A stretch of DNA of 46,256 nt from a marine bacterium B5-7 (GCA_021604525.1 BQJD01000029.1:1-46256); one strand, 5' to 3'. Positions 1-8,871 are shown, numbered from the stretch's first letter. The notes: a model not told the origin generated them from the sequence alone. Program-made: numbers and translations.

Positions 1-137
1 CACCCACAGATTGAGATCACCCACAGATTGAGATCAACGCAGTTGGTGCATCGTTTATTGGTTGAGGACACAATAATCCAGGACACCCACAAATTAAGAT
101 AAACGCAGTTGGCGCATAGTTTATCGGCTGAGGATAT
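1..137. repeat. Degenerate direct repeats, 66-bp period
   Basis: A 17-bp unit starting CACCCACAGATTGAGAT occurs twice in perfect tandem (1-17 and 18-34). A longer unit, 18-71, recurs at 84-137 with about 45 of 54 positions identical, a period of 66 bp. The period is a multiple of three, and frame 1 is open from the window edge until a TAA at 100-102, so the repeat may derive from a decayed coding repeat whose main part lies to the left. No gene can be assigned. The array may continue outside the window. Confidence 0.6.
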
Positions 138-529
138 TCAACGGTTGTTGAGACTGGGACTCACATCAGGAATTCATGTCTGAACGGAGATTGATTCATC
201 CACATTCTGATCTTTTCTTGTTATTTCAGCACGGCCGCCTGGGTTAAGAACAAGCGAAGACCACGGGATGCTCCCGATATGGTTCAAGTCCTGCGCGGTA
301 CGAGTTTGAAGTGATTGGATCTTTGGGTCTGATCAGATCGGTTGGGGCGATGGCTTATAAGAGTGCGGCACAGACCCGAATCGGATTCAGATCCACATAG
401 GTTATGCACGCCAGCAGGGCTGGTTTCATCAAACAAGGCCTGATACTTAAACTGCTCCTCCCGGAATTTTCAACGGCTTGTTAGATGTCACGGAAAATAT
501 TCGTTAGTTTTATTTGTAAACTGGTCGTT
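138..529. other. Non-coding stretch, no gene recognised
   Basis: After the repeats there is no reading frame with a convincing start, ribosome binding site or recognisable product on either strand. The stretch lies downstream of the leftward EamA transporter gene. I see no strong hairpin followed by a T-run. It may be decayed sequence, in keeping with the degenerate repeats just to its left. Confidence 0.5.
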
Positions 530-1387
530 TCATGGGTGGTTTTCTCGCCAAACGATATAGCAGCCCGATATGACAATGATGGCGATGCCAATAAAGGTGG
601 TTAACGCCGGTACATCGTCCCACAGAAGGAACCCGAATACGCTGGCCCAAGCCAGTGCCGAATACTCGAATGGCGCGACGATACTGATGGGTGTACTCAT
701 AAAGGCGTGAGTCAGTAAAAAGTGACCGGTTAATGCCAGCATTGACACCAGTGCCAGTACCTCGATTTGTGGCCACGTCATTGACGAGTAAAACCACGGT
801 AGCGCCAGTGTGAAGGCAATCATGCTGACGGCACTGAATGAAAATACCAAGCTGAAAGTCGATTCGGTCGACGACATCCACCGTCCCATTAAAATCAATG
901 CGGTGTACGCTAAACTCGCCAACAACACCAACAATATCTCTGGTTGAAAGGTGGCGCTGGTTGGCTGGGTCACAATGAGCACGCCCGTAAAGCCAACGAT
1001 GACTGCCGCCCAGCGATGCGGTCCCACGCGTTCTTTGAAAAAGATCACGGATCCGATTGTCAGCAGAAATACGGAGCAGAAAAACACGGCGGTCGCTTCA
1101 GCAAGGGGAATGGTCTTGAGGGCGATAAAAAACGATAGGGGCGCAAACATACCAAGCAGTGCGCGTAGCAGGTGGTGCCAGGGTCGTCGCGTGACGAGTG
1201 TGACCAGTCCGTTTCGTCGCCACACCCATAACATCATGACGGTGAAAATTATCCAGCCGCGCATGGCGATCACCTGCACCGCCGTAATGCCGTCGAGTAT
1301 CAGCCAGCGAACGGCTGCATCCATTGCCGACAGACAAAAAATACCGGCGGTCATCGATACGATGCCAAGGAATATCTGCCGATTCAT
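530..1387 (-). CDS. EamA/RhaT family (DMT superfamily) transporter
   Basis: A 285-residue, strongly hydrophobic protein with about ten predicted membrane segments in two homologous halves, the usual size and layout of EamA-type drug/metabolite transporters of the inner membrane. The second half contains a typical pattern around PISIVAPFEYSALAWA followed by a last helix and a short charged tail (WRENHP). Members export amino acids or other metabolites, but the substrate is not readable here. It lies 63 bp downstream of the gamma-glutamyltransferase gene on the same strand, so co-transcription is likely; release of amino acids by that enzyme would fit an amino-acid or dipeptide exporter, but that is inference. 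No clear Shine-Dalgarno precedes the ATG. Confidence 0.85.
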   Translation of the reverse strand: MNRQIFLGIVSMTAGIFCLSAMDAAVRWLILDGITAVQVIAMRGWIIFTVMMLWVWRRNGLVTLVTRRPWHHLLRALLGMFAPLSFFIALKTIPLAEATAVFFCSVFLLTIGSVIFFKERVGPHRWAAVIVGFTGVLIVTQPTSATFQPEILLVLLASLAYTALILMGRWMSSTESTFSLVFSFSAVSMIAFTLALPWFYSSMTWPQIEVLALVSMLALTGHFLLTHAFMSTPISIVAPFEYSALAWASVFGFLLWDDVPALTTFIGIAIIVISGCYIVWRENHP

Positions 1388-1450
1388 GAATTGGGTCTGG
1401 TTATTGGCATCAAAATATTATTGGTATCTGACAAAGGTTCGTTATCCCGC

Positions 1451-3214
1451 TTATTCTCCCAATGCCACGCCCTCTCGACGTGGGTCGGCACCGCCTTCAA
1501 GTCGGCCGTCGGCGTGGATCCTGATAACGTGAAGACCGCTATTCATATTCGAACGCTTTACCTGGTGACCCAATGCGGTCAGATCGTTGGCGACGTTATC
1601 CAGAAAAGGACCTTCTTCCAATTCAGTCGCGCCGTTCCGATTACCGAAGTGGGGTAGTGACACGGCTTGCTGCGGCGACATATCGAAATCGAGAATTAAA
1701 GCCAGTGTTTTAGCGACGTAGTTGATAATACGGCTGCCGCCAGGAGAGCCTGCGATGAGGACCGGTTGGCCCGCGGCATCGAGAACGATGCTCGGTGCCA
1801 TCGAACTCCTCGGCCGCTTGCCGGGTTCGATGCGGTTGGCCTTCAGCTCACCGTCTTCACTGGCGATGGCGGCAAAATCAGTCAACTCGTTGTTAAGCAG
1901 AAAACCATGGGTCATCAGCCGACTGCCAAACCCGGATTCAATGGTGGTGGTCATGGAAACAATATTTCCGGATTCGTCGATAATGCTGATATGGCTTGTG
2001 CCGGGTAAATCGCGGTGATTGTCGGGTTGAAATGCGGTTAGCGTATTGAGTGACGGAGGCTGACCGGCGGTTGCTTCAGGCATAGCGGCATGGTCATCGA
2101 TGAGCGCTGCCCGCTGGCCGAGATAGTCAGGGTCAAGAAGGCCCGTTACCGGCACGGGCACAAAGTCGCTATCGGCGATATACATGGCCCGATCAGCGTA
2201 GGCGAGCTTGCCGGCCTCGGCGAAACGGTGAATGAATCGACTGTCAGGGCCGTTTTCCGACGGCGCGCGGTGGTTGAGAATACCGAGAATTTGCCCGACG
2301 GTGAGTGCACCGGAACTCGGTGGGCCCATACCGCAAACACGATAGGTGCGAAAAGCGGCACATACCGCCGGACGCTCTATCACGCGGTAGTTTGCCAGGT
2401 CGTCAAGGGATATTGAATCCGCTCGACTGGCGTTGATGGTGGCGACAATATCTTCCGCGATCTCGCCTTCGTAGAAGACGCTACTGCCGTGGCGGGCGAT
2501 CAGTTGCAGGGTATTGGCAAATTCCGGGTTGGTTTGTCGACTGCCGGCCGCGAGTGGTTCGCCTGCTGCATCAAGGAAATAATCCCGGGTTGTGGCGAAG
2601 TCCATGAGCCCTTTGTCACTGGCGTCGGCAATGGATGCGGACATGCGCGGCGATACGGTGAATCCCTCGCTGGCCATGTGGATGGCCGGTTCGAGAAGGC
2701 TATCGAATGGCAGGGTGCCGAATCGTTGGTGAACGACTTCAAGCAGCTTCAGGGTGCCAGGGACGCCGACCGAGCCGCCGCCGGTTATTCTCTGCCACCA
2801 GGGTAGCGGGTTGCCGTCGGTGTCGAGAAAACGATCCGCTTGAATCGATGCGGGCGCCGTTTCGCGGCCGTCGAATGTGTGTAATGTTCTGCTGGCGTTG
2901 TCGTAATAAACTAAAAACGCGCCACCACCAAGACCGGACGATTGCGGCTCGACCAGGTTCAGCACCATTTGTGTGGCAACCGCCGCATCCACTGCGCTAC
3001 CCCCTTTGACCAGTACCTCGTAGCCAGCCTTCGCTGCATCCGGGTGGGCCGCGACAATCATGAAGCGATTGGCAAAGATGGCTGGTTTGTCCATGACGCC
3101 GAAACCCTGTTCGGGAGCAACCGATTCGGTGTCGGTTGTCGCAGACTGACTCGCCTGTACGGACAGCAGTAATGCAGTTATAAAGACCGTGGTTCGTAAT
3201 GGTGTATAAATCAT
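1451..3214 (-). CDS. ggt: Gamma-glutamyltransferase (periplasmic)
   Basis: A 587-residue Ntn-hydrolase that cleaves and transfers the gamma-glutamyl group of glutathione and related compounds in the periplasm. The start at 3214 is chosen because AAGGGGG (3219-3225) sits just upstream and because it begins directly with a Sec signal peptide (hydrophobic stretch to about residue 21, cleavage near AS-QSA); an in-frame ATG ten codons earlier lacks these. The autoprocessing site is PGTSH, with the nucleophilic Thr at about residue 406, followed by the small-subunit pattern GFLLNNELTDFA and by GSPGGSRI near the C-terminus. NLVEPQSSGLGGGAFL in the large subunit is also characteristic. Full length for the family. 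Transcribed toward the EamA transporter gene. Confidence 0.95.
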   Translation of the reverse strand: MIYTPLRTTVFITALLLSVQASQSATTDTESVAPEQGFGVMDKPAIFANRFMIVAAHPDAAKAGYEVLVKGGSAVDAAVATQMVLNLVEPQSSGLGGGAFLVYYDNASRTLHTFDGRETAPASIQADRFLDTDGNPLPWWQRITGGGSVGVPGTLKLLEVVHQRFGTLPFDSLLEPAIHMASEGFTVSPRMSASIADASDKGLMDFATTRDYFLDAAGEPLAAGSRQTNPEFANTLQLIARHGSSVFYEGEIAEDIVATINASRADSISLDDLANYRVIERPAVCAAFRTYRVCGMGPPSSGALTVGQILGILNHRAPSENGPDSRFIHRFAEAGKLAYADRAMYIADSDFVPVPVTGLLDPDYLGQRAALIDDHAAMPEATAGQPPSLNTLTAFQPDNHRDLPGTSHISIIDESGNIVSMTTTIESGFGSRLMTHGFLLNNELTDFAAIASEDGELKANRIEPGKRPRSSMAPSIVLDAAGQPVLIAGSPGGSRIINYVAKTLALILDFDMSPQQAVSLPHFGNRNGATELEEGPFLDNVANDLTALGHQVKRSNMNSGLHVIRIHADGRLEGGADPRREGVALGE

Positions 3215-3453
3215 GAATCCCCCTTGATACCGATCATTTGGCACGTCACTTCGAAGGTGGCGTGATAGAATCCGCTGCTTGTTACCGATCGAATTGGCAG
3301 CCGCTCATCATACCGTGATCGACGAGAACTTTTGACTGAAAGACAACAATTTCAAGCCAGTTACAGGTTGGCGTTATGCCAGAAATTCGAAGTCGCCGGA
3401 ATGACTTTGATCCGGATTATCCACGAGACTATCCATAAAATTGATTTGAGTGC
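3215..3453. promoter_or_regulatory. Divergent ggt / minC intergenic region
   Basis: These 239 bp separate the leftward ggt gene from the rightward minCDE genes and must hold both promoters. The only site I can place firmly is the ggt ribosome binding site AAGGGGG (minus strand, 3219-3225). No confident -35/-10 pair and no operator-like palindrome was found by eye. Confidence 0.4.
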
Positions 3454-4275
3454 ATGGAATACACAGCGACGCGGCTGAAGGCCGACCATTTTACCTTTCC
3501 GGTACTCGAACTGTTCTCGGTCGATATCGATGCGATAGCAAGCGAAGTTGCCGAGGTTGTCGATCAGGCACCGAAATTTTTTCACAACGCGCCAGTGGTC
3601 ATCGATCTCAAGTCGTTACCGGATGATGAAATCATTCAATTCGATGATTTGTTGGGTGTACTGCGATCGTTGAATCTCAACCCGGTGGCCATTCGCGGCG
3701 GTTCGTCCGAACACCAGGATCTTGCTGTCGATATGCAGCTTGCAGTACTGGCTGACGAACATAAACGGGGTCGGCGAAGCAAAGGTGTCCCCGACCAGGA
3801 TCGTGACAATGATGGCGATTCGGCAGTAGATGAACAAAAAGCCGGAGGCGAGGCCACACAGGCAGCCGAATCAAACGAGACAAACGATGTCTTGGTTGAA
3901 CAGGAATCATCACCGGCTGCGCTGCCTGAGCCTGAGGTGTATGTCAGTCGCATTGAGGTTCGACCGATCCGTTCGGGACAAAAGTTATCGTCCCCGGCAG
4001 ACCTGGTTGTTATCGCCTCCACCAGTGCAGGTTCGGAGTTGATCTCCGGCGGTAACATCCATGTCTACGGGGCGCTTCGTGGTCGCGCCCTGGCTGGCGT
4101 CACCGGCGATGAAAGCTGTCGAATATTCTGTCAGAGGCTTGAGGCTGAACTTGTTTCCATCGCCGGCTTTTATCGGGTAAGCGAAGACTTCGACGAAGCC
4201 TTGCGTGGTCGGCCGGTACAAATTTTTCTTGAAAACGAACAGTTGAAAATTTCACCGCTGACCGATGCGGGCTGA
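3454..4275 (+). CDS. minC: Septum site-determining protein MinC
   Basis: A 273-residue inhibitor of FtsZ assembly that acts at the poles together with MinD. Residues 1 to about 105 form the N-terminal FtsZ-antagonising domain (FTFPVLELFSVD near the start). The C-terminal beta-helix that binds MinD and dimerises begins with the family hallmark VRPIRSGQ and continues with GGNIHVYGALRGRALAG. Between them, about residues 115-165, lies a hydrophilic linker rich in Asp, Glu, Gln and Ala, which makes the protein longer than the roughly 230 residues of the Escherichia coli protein. The ATG at 3454 is the only good start, since an in-frame stop lies just upstream. It is followed by minD after an unusually wide 182-bp gap. 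Confidence 0.95.
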   Translation: MEYTATRLKADHFTFPVLELFSVDIDAIASEVAEVVDQAPKFFHNAPVVIDLKSLPDDEIIQFDDLLGVLRSLNLNPVAIRGGSSEHQDLAVDMQLAVLADEHKRGRRSKGVPDQDRDNDGDSAVDEQKAGGEATQAAESNETNDVLVEQESSPAALPEPEVYVSRIEVRPIRSGQKLSSPADLVVIASTSAGSELISGGNIHVYGALRGRALAGVTGDESCRIFCQRLEAELVSIAGFYRVSEDFDEALRGRPVQIFLENEQLKISPLTDAG

Positions 4276-4457
4276 TGCGTTCACAGGCGCATGTTATTCA
4301 GCGGATGGGCGTGGTATTTTCACGCACTATCAAATCACGGGTTGATGTCGGCTTAATCGATGGCTGGATTCGAATCAACCGGACTTTTTTCGATTGCATG
4401 CGCATCGGATCGAGCGATTACTAAATTATGTCACCCGCAAGGGGATAAGGAGCGACC
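4276..4457 (+). promoter_or_regulatory. minC-minD spacer with strong minD ribosome binding site
   Basis: A 182-bp non-coding gap inside the min cluster, where these genes usually lie close together. Its 3' end carries AAGGAG (4447-4452) five bases before a TTG, which fixes the minD start. The width would allow a separate minDE promoter; no clear -35/-10 pair is visible, so that is only a suggestion. Confidence 0.5.
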
Positions 4458-5267
4458 TTGGCAAAAATTATCGTAGTGACCTCCGGCAAGGGAGGCGTTG
4501 GCAAGACTACCACCAGTGCGTCATTTGCCACCGGACTGGCCCAAGAGGGACACAGTACCGTGGTGATCGACTTCGATGTCGGCTTGCGTAATCTCGATCT
4601 CATCATGGGATGTGAACGGCGCGTGGTCTACGATTTCGTCAATGTCATCAACAAGGAAGCGAATCTCAATCAGGCTTTGATTCGCGACAAACGGGTCGAG
4701 AACCTGTCGATATTGCCAGCATCGCAAACACGCGACAAGGAAGCGCTGACCGAGGAGGGTGTTGGCGGGGTGATCAAGGACCTGGCTGAGCGTTTTGAGT
4801 ATGTTATCTGCGATTCTCCGGCCGGTATCGAGCAAGGTGCGATCATGGCAATGCGGTTTGCCGATGAGGCGATTGTCGTCACCAATCCGGAAGTGTCATC
4901 GGTTCGCGACTCGGATCGGATTCTCGGGTTGCTTGGCTCCAAGACGGTACGCGCAGAGAATGGCAGTGGCCCCATCAAGGAGCACCTGGTGATTACCCGC
5001 TTCGATCCGACACGCGCCAACCTGGGTGAAATGCTGAGCGTGGAAGATATACAGGAATTACTGGCGATTCCTCTTCTGGCAGTGATCCCCGAGTCTGAAT
5101 CGGTGCTTAACGCATCGAATCTTGGTGCACCTGTCATACTTGACGATGACAGCCGCGCAGGTCAGGCCTACAGTGATTGTGTTAAACGATTTTTAGGTCA
5201 GGATCTGCCGCATCGTTTTCTCGAAGTTCAAAAGAAAGGCTTCATGAGCCGCTTGCTGGGGAGATAG
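4458..5267 (+). CDS. minD: Septum site-determining ATPase MinD
   Basis: A 269-residue ParA/MinD-type ATPase that binds the membrane in its ATP form, recruits MinC and is released by MinE. The deviant Walker A motif GKGGVGKTT is at residues 10-18, FDVGLRNLD is the switch region, and ICDSPAGIE is the Walker B region. The C-terminal amphipathic membrane-targeting helix is present (KKGFMSRLLGR). The start codon is TTG, chosen because the protein then begins MAKIIVVTSGKGGVGKTT as in all relatives and because AAGGAG lies five bases upstream. Length is normal. The minE gene follows after only four bases. Confidence 0.97.
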   Translation: MAKIIVVTSGKGGVGKTTTSASFATGLAQEGHSTVVIDFDVGLRNLDLIMGCERRVVYDFVNVINKEANLNQALIRDKRVENLSILPASQTRDKEALTEEGVGGVIKDLAERFEYVICDSPAGIEQGAIMAMRFADEAIVVTNPEVSSVRDSDRILGLLGSKTVRAENGSGPIKEHLVITRFDPTRANLGEMLSVEDIQELLAIPLLAVIPESESVLNASNLGAPVILDDDSRAGQAYSDCVKRFLGQDLPHRFLEVQKKGFMSRLLGR

Positions 5268-5271
5268 AAAG

Positions 5272-5931
5272 ATGGGCTTTCTCGATATTTTCAAACGCAA
5301 GCCGAAGAGTGCCGGTATTGCAAAGGAACGCTTGCAGATACTCGTCTCTCACGAACGCGCGGAACGTGGCGCGCCGTCGTGGTTGCCGGATCTTAAGAAC
5401 GATATTCTCGAAGTCATCAAGAAATACGTCGAAGTCGAGCAGGATGCTATTACTGTAAATCTTGGTCGCGATTCCCATCGCGAGATACTGGAGCTCAACA
5501 TCGCGCTGCCTGAACGTGACGCGGATGGTCAGATCGTAGGCTCGACGACTGCTGCTGCCAAGGTCAAACTTACGAGTAATACCACTGCATCAAAAGCGAA
5601 CGTGGCCACGGATACGAAAGCGAATTCACCCGCTGTAAAGAATTCGCCAGTGAGCGGTGGACAGCAAAAGCCAGCGTCAGGCAACACCAGCGCTTCACCG
5701 AATCCTGCGGCAACGAATCAGGCAACGACAACACCGTCCGGTACGACTCAAGTTGATAAAACTCAAGGCACGCAAAACCAGGGAACAACAACCCAAGGTA
5801 CGAAAACCCAAGGTATAAAATCTCAGGGTGCAAAACCTCAGAATGGGAAAAATCAGGCTTCCAAAAACCGTCAGATGCGTAATGCTCACACAAAAAAGCC
5901 GACCGCGAAGTCCCCAGGGGCCAAGACCTGA
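5272..5931 (+). CDS. minE: MinE topological specificity factor with long C-terminal tail
   Basis: MinE stimulates the MinD ATPase and drives pole-to-pole oscillation. Residues 1 to about 88 are a complete MinE: membrane-targeting start MGFLDIFKRK, the MinD-contact region around ERLQILVSHERAERG, and the dimerising beta/alpha domain (LKNDILEVIKKYV, LELNIALP). Known MinE proteins end about there (88 residues in Escherichia coli), but this one continues for about 130 residues of Thr/Ala/Ser/Asn/Lys/Gln-rich, predicted disordered sequence that includes pentapeptide repeats (about residues 164-198) and a basic end (KKPTAKSPGAKT). The frame stays open through both parts with no sign of a frameshift. 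A GGGGAG lies shortly before the ATG. Last gene of the cluster, convergent with ppc. Confidence 0.92.
   Translation: MGFLDIFKRKPKSAGIAKERLQILVSHERAERGAPSWLPDLKNDILEVIKKYVEVEQDAITVNLGRDSHREILELNIALPERDADGQIVGSTTAAAKVKLTSNTTASKANVATDTKANSPAVKNSPVSGGQQKPASGNTSASPNPAATNQATTTPSGTTQVDKTQGTQNQGTTTQGTKTQGIKSQGAKPQNGKNQASKNRQMRNAHTKKPTAKSPGAKT
5761..5865 (+). repeat. 15-bp coding repeat (TQGxK pentads) in the minE tail
   Basis: Seven consecutive five-residue units follow the pattern TQGxK with decay toward the end (TQGTQ, NQGTT, TQGTK, TQGIK, SQGAK, PQNGK, NQASK). At DNA level this is an imperfect 15-bp tandem repeat, likely grown by slippage within the low-complexity extension of MinE. Confidence 0.75.
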
Positions 5932-6015
5932 CTCCAAGTCGTGAGAAACACGTTATGTGACTGGTGTAACCAGATCGTGTCCGATGGGGTAGCCGGCAGC
6001 TTTAACACAATTGCA

Positions 6016-8715
6016 TTAACCGGTATTGCGCATGCCGGCGGCAATGCCATTGATGACCACCAGCAGGGCATCTTCGATGGCGCCTTTTTCGCCATGGCGA
6101 AGACGTGACAGCAGCTCGACCTGGAGTATGTTGAGAGGATCTGTATAGGGGTTTCTGACGCTGATCGAGCGTAGCACCACCGGTTCGTTTTCCAGTGGTT
6201 CCTGATGTTCACTGACTTTCAGAATTTGCTCACGTGTCACCCGGCATCGGCGTCTTAGCTCTCCGCCAAGCGGACGCAGTTTGGGCGGTACCAGTCGTTC
6301 ATCGTAAAGACTGGCAACGCCGAGGTCGGTTTTCGACATCACCATCTCGATTGATGAAATAGTGGTTTTGAAGAACGGCCATCTGCGATGCATGTCCTGT
6401 AAGGCGGCAAGTCCGCCGCGTTCGATCACGAGACGTATGGATTTGCCGACGCCCAGCCATGCCGGCAACATCATGCGGGTCTGGGTCCAGGCAAAGATCC
6501 ACGGAATCGCCCTTAAATACTGTATGCCTTTGCCCTTGCGGCGGCGTGCCGGGCGGCTGCCGATCTTGAGGCGGGCGAGTTCCGCTTCCGGTGTTGCCAG
6601 TTTGAAGTACTCGACAAAGTCGGTTTGACCCCGCACGAATGAACGAAACTCTTCAATAGCGAGTTTGCTGAGTTCGTCCATGTGAGCTCGCCATTCAGGT
6701 TGCGGTGAGGGTGGCGGTAGCAAAGTTGCTTCGAGTACCGCCGCCGCGTAGGTTTCAAGAGTTTCCCGGGCAATGGTGGCGATGGCATATTTAGCCTGGA
6801 TAACTTCACCTTGTTCGGTGACACGCATGGATCCGTTGACCGACCCAGGTGGCTGCGAACGAATTGCAGAGTAGGCTGGCGCGCCGCCGCGTGCGACGGT
6901 TCCGCCACGGCCGTGAAACAGGGTCAGTTTAATGTTGTGAGCGCGGGCGCAGTCCACCAGTTGTTCCTGGGCGCGATACAAACCCCAGGCCGCCGCTAAC
7001 TGGCCGGCATCCTTGGCGGAGTCGGAGTAGCCGATCATGACTTCCTGTCGGCCATTTATTCTCTTCTGATACCAGGGCAGATCGAACAACCGCGTCATGC
7101 ACTCGGCTGCACCTTCAAGTGCCTCGATTCGCTCGAATAATGGGACCACGCGCATTGGCCGCGATATCCCGAATTCGCGCATCAGTAATTCGACAGCGAG
7201 TACATCGGAAGGTTTGGAGGCCATGGAAATTACATAGGCGCCGAGGGAGTCGGGGTCCTGGTGGGCAATCATGGCAAATGTTGAGAGTACTTCGGCCACA
7301 TTTTTGCTGGCGGGAAAATCATGTGGTATCAGCGGCCGGCGCGCGTTCAACTCGGATTCGAGAAATTCGATACGTTGTGTCTCGCTCCAATCGAGATAAG
7401 AACCGATGTCGAGATATCGTGTGATCTCATCAAACGCTTCGCTATGTCTATCCGCTTCCTGGCGAATATCGAGTCGCATCAGGACAATGCCGAAACTGTA
7501 CGCTCGGCGGATGATATCGGTGAGTCTGCCATCGGCAATGATTGAGTCGCCACATTCGCACAGAGATCGATGGATAGCGAGTAGCGGTTCGAGAATATCC
7601 CCTGGAACAATTGATGATTCAGCTTCGGTCGATTCTCCATGGGCGATTTTCACATCGTGTTCGTCGCCGGATTCAATTTGAATTGCTTGACGTAACCTCT
7701 CTGCCAGTGTGCGGAGAACGGCTCGATAGGGTTCGTGGCCGCGACCACCGAAGGCCTTTAACGAATCGCTCGCGCGACGCATGGACAGATCTCTTTTCAA
7801 GAGTTCGATCTCCTTTAAGTAGAGCTCGATACCCTTTTGTCTGGATGCACCGAGAACCTGCTCGGTAACTTGCCAGGTAACGTTAGGATTGCCGTCGCGA
7901 TCACCACCCATCCACGATCCGAAACGGATCGGCGTTGCATCAAGTGGCAGCGATTTCCCGGTGTGCCGTTGACAGGCGAGATCGAGATCACGAAGCAGGG
8001 ATGGAACAACGTCCCACAGACTTTGTTCTACGACGGTGTGGCCAACCCGTGCTTCATCGATGGGAGTGGGTCGAAGACGCCTGATCTCATCTGTTTCCCA
8101 GATCTCGGTTATGGCACGAAGCAATTCCTGTTCAATAACGGCTGCCTCATGGGGGCCGGGGTTGGCACGGTCACGGGCGTCAAGCAGTGCTGCAATTCGC
8201 TGGTATTTGGTTGCCACGCTTCGTCGCATGACTTCAGTAGGATGCGCGGTCAGTACCAGCTCGATATCAAGCGTCCTGATCGTGCTGAAAAGACGTTGGC
8301 GATCGATTCCCAAATCCCCAAGGGCTTTGAGTTCGTCGTCGAGAAAATCGCCACTAATACTGGTTCCATCGTGACTGAATCGCTGTCGACGAATTCGAAC
8401 CTGGTGATGCTGTTCAGCAATATTGGCGAGGTTCAAAAACAGACTGAATGCGCGCGCAAGATGAAGCATGTCCTCTGCCTGCATTGCGGCAAGTCTCTGA
8501 TACAGCGCATCCGCGTTGCCAATATCCCCCTGGCGTGCGCCCTTGGCCAGATTTCTGACTTCCTCAACGGTATCGAACAACGCCTGACCGTGTTGTTTCT
8601 TTATCGTTTCGCCAAGCAACGCGCCAAGCTGGCGAACGTCATCGCGTAGCGCTGCATCGAGTCCCTGAGAATCATCCGTTACAGGACTTTCATGAGAGAT
8701 GTTTGGTGTAGACAT
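6016..8715 (-). CDS. ppc: Phosphoenolpyruvate carboxylase
   Basis: An 899-residue cytoplasmic enzyme that carboxylates phosphoenolpyruvate with bicarbonate to oxaloacetate, replenishing the TCA cycle. The catalytic His lies in VLTAHPTE (about residue 158). Other family signatures in order are FGSWMGGDRDGNPNVT, MIGYSDSAKDAG, the glycine-rich FHGRGGTVARGG loop, and the C-terminal end RNTG that closes the active site. Full length for a bacterial enzyme. AAGGA sits about eight bases before the ATG. It is convergent with minE and its upstream region is occupied by an inverted-repeat element only about 20 bp from the start codon. The malic enzyme MaeB encoded at 33444-35699 links the same C4/C3 pools. 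Confidence 0.97.
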   Translation of the reverse strand: MSTPNISHESPVTDDSQGLDAALRDDVRQLGALLGETIKKQHGQALFDTVEEVRNLAKGARQGDIGNADALYQRLAAMQAEDMLHLARAFSLFLNLANIAEQHHQVRIRRQRFSHDGTSISGDFLDDELKALGDLGIDRQRLFSTIRTLDIELVLTAHPTEVMRRSVATKYQRIAALLDARDRANPGPHEAAVIEQELLRAITEIWETDEIRRLRPTPIDEARVGHTVVEQSLWDVVPSLLRDLDLACQRHTGKSLPLDATPIRFGSWMGGDRDGNPNVTWQVTEQVLGASRQKGIELYLKEIELLKRDLSMRRASDSLKAFGGRGHEPYRAVLRTLAERLRQAIQIESGDEHDVKIAHGESTEAESSIVPGDILEPLLAIHRSLCECGDSIIADGRLTDIIRRAYSFGIVLMRLDIRQEADRHSEAFDEITRYLDIGSYLDWSETQRIEFLESELNARRPLIPHDFPASKNVAEVLSTFAMIAHQDPDSLGAYVISMASKPSDVLAVELLMREFGISRPMRVVPLFERIEALEGAAECMTRLFDLPWYQKRINGRQEVMIGYSDSAKDAGQLAAAWGLYRAQEQLVDCARAHNIKLTLFHGRGGTVARGGAPAYSAIRSQPPGSVNGSMRVTEQGEVIQAKYAIATIARETLETYAAAVLEATLLPPPSPQPEWRAHMDELSKLAIEEFRSFVRGQTDFVEYFKLATPEAELARLKIGSRPARRRKGKGIQYLRAIPWIFAWTQTRMMLPAWLGVGKSIRLVIERGGLAALQDMHRRWPFFKTTISSIEMVMSKTDLGVASLYDERLVPPKLRPLGGELRRRCRVTREQILKVSEHQEPLENEPVVLRSISVRNPYTDPLNILQVELLSRLRHGEKGAIEDALLVVINGIAAGMRNTG

Positions 8716-8734
8716 AAAACTTCCTTGCTATTAG

Positions 8735-8871
8735 AACCTGGCTCAAAATGGCTGCAACCCACCAATACGGTGTTAAATGTTCGCTCAAAAGCTCATTTAC
8801 CGCCCATGTAAACCGCGTGCTTTTTCTCCTGGTTGCCTTTTTTACGGCCTGCACACAGTTTGAGACAGGTT
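8735..8871. mobile_element. MITE-like element with imperfect 26-bp terminal inverted repeats
   Basis: The left end reads AACCTGGCTCAAAATGGCTG and the complement of the right end reads AACCTGTCTCAAACTGTGTG; about 20 of the outer 26 positions agree. The 137-bp element fills most of the gap between spuC and ppc and contains no transposase. No clear target-site duplication is visible. This looks like a miniature inverted-repeat element or an internally deleted insertion sequence, but a structured leader of ppc is an alternative because the element lies directly upstream of the ppc ribosome binding site. Confidence 0.5.

Noticed and set aside
1-137. The left-edge repeats as a CRISPR array
   Set aside because: The copies are imperfect and tandem with no regular unique spacers of constant length, and no cas gene is present.
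281-291. A GGTTCAAGTCC sequence resembling a tRNA T-loop
   Set aside because: The flanking bases pair at only two of five stem positions and no acceptor or anticodon stem can be built around it.
951-1532. A 193-codon open frame on the plus strand
   Set aside because: It runs antisense through the EamA transporter gene into ggt; its composition is that of a shadow frame.
7837-8649. A 270-codon open frame on the plus strand
   Set aside because: It is fully antisense to ppc, shows no family features, and is explained by codon bias of the real gene on the other strand.
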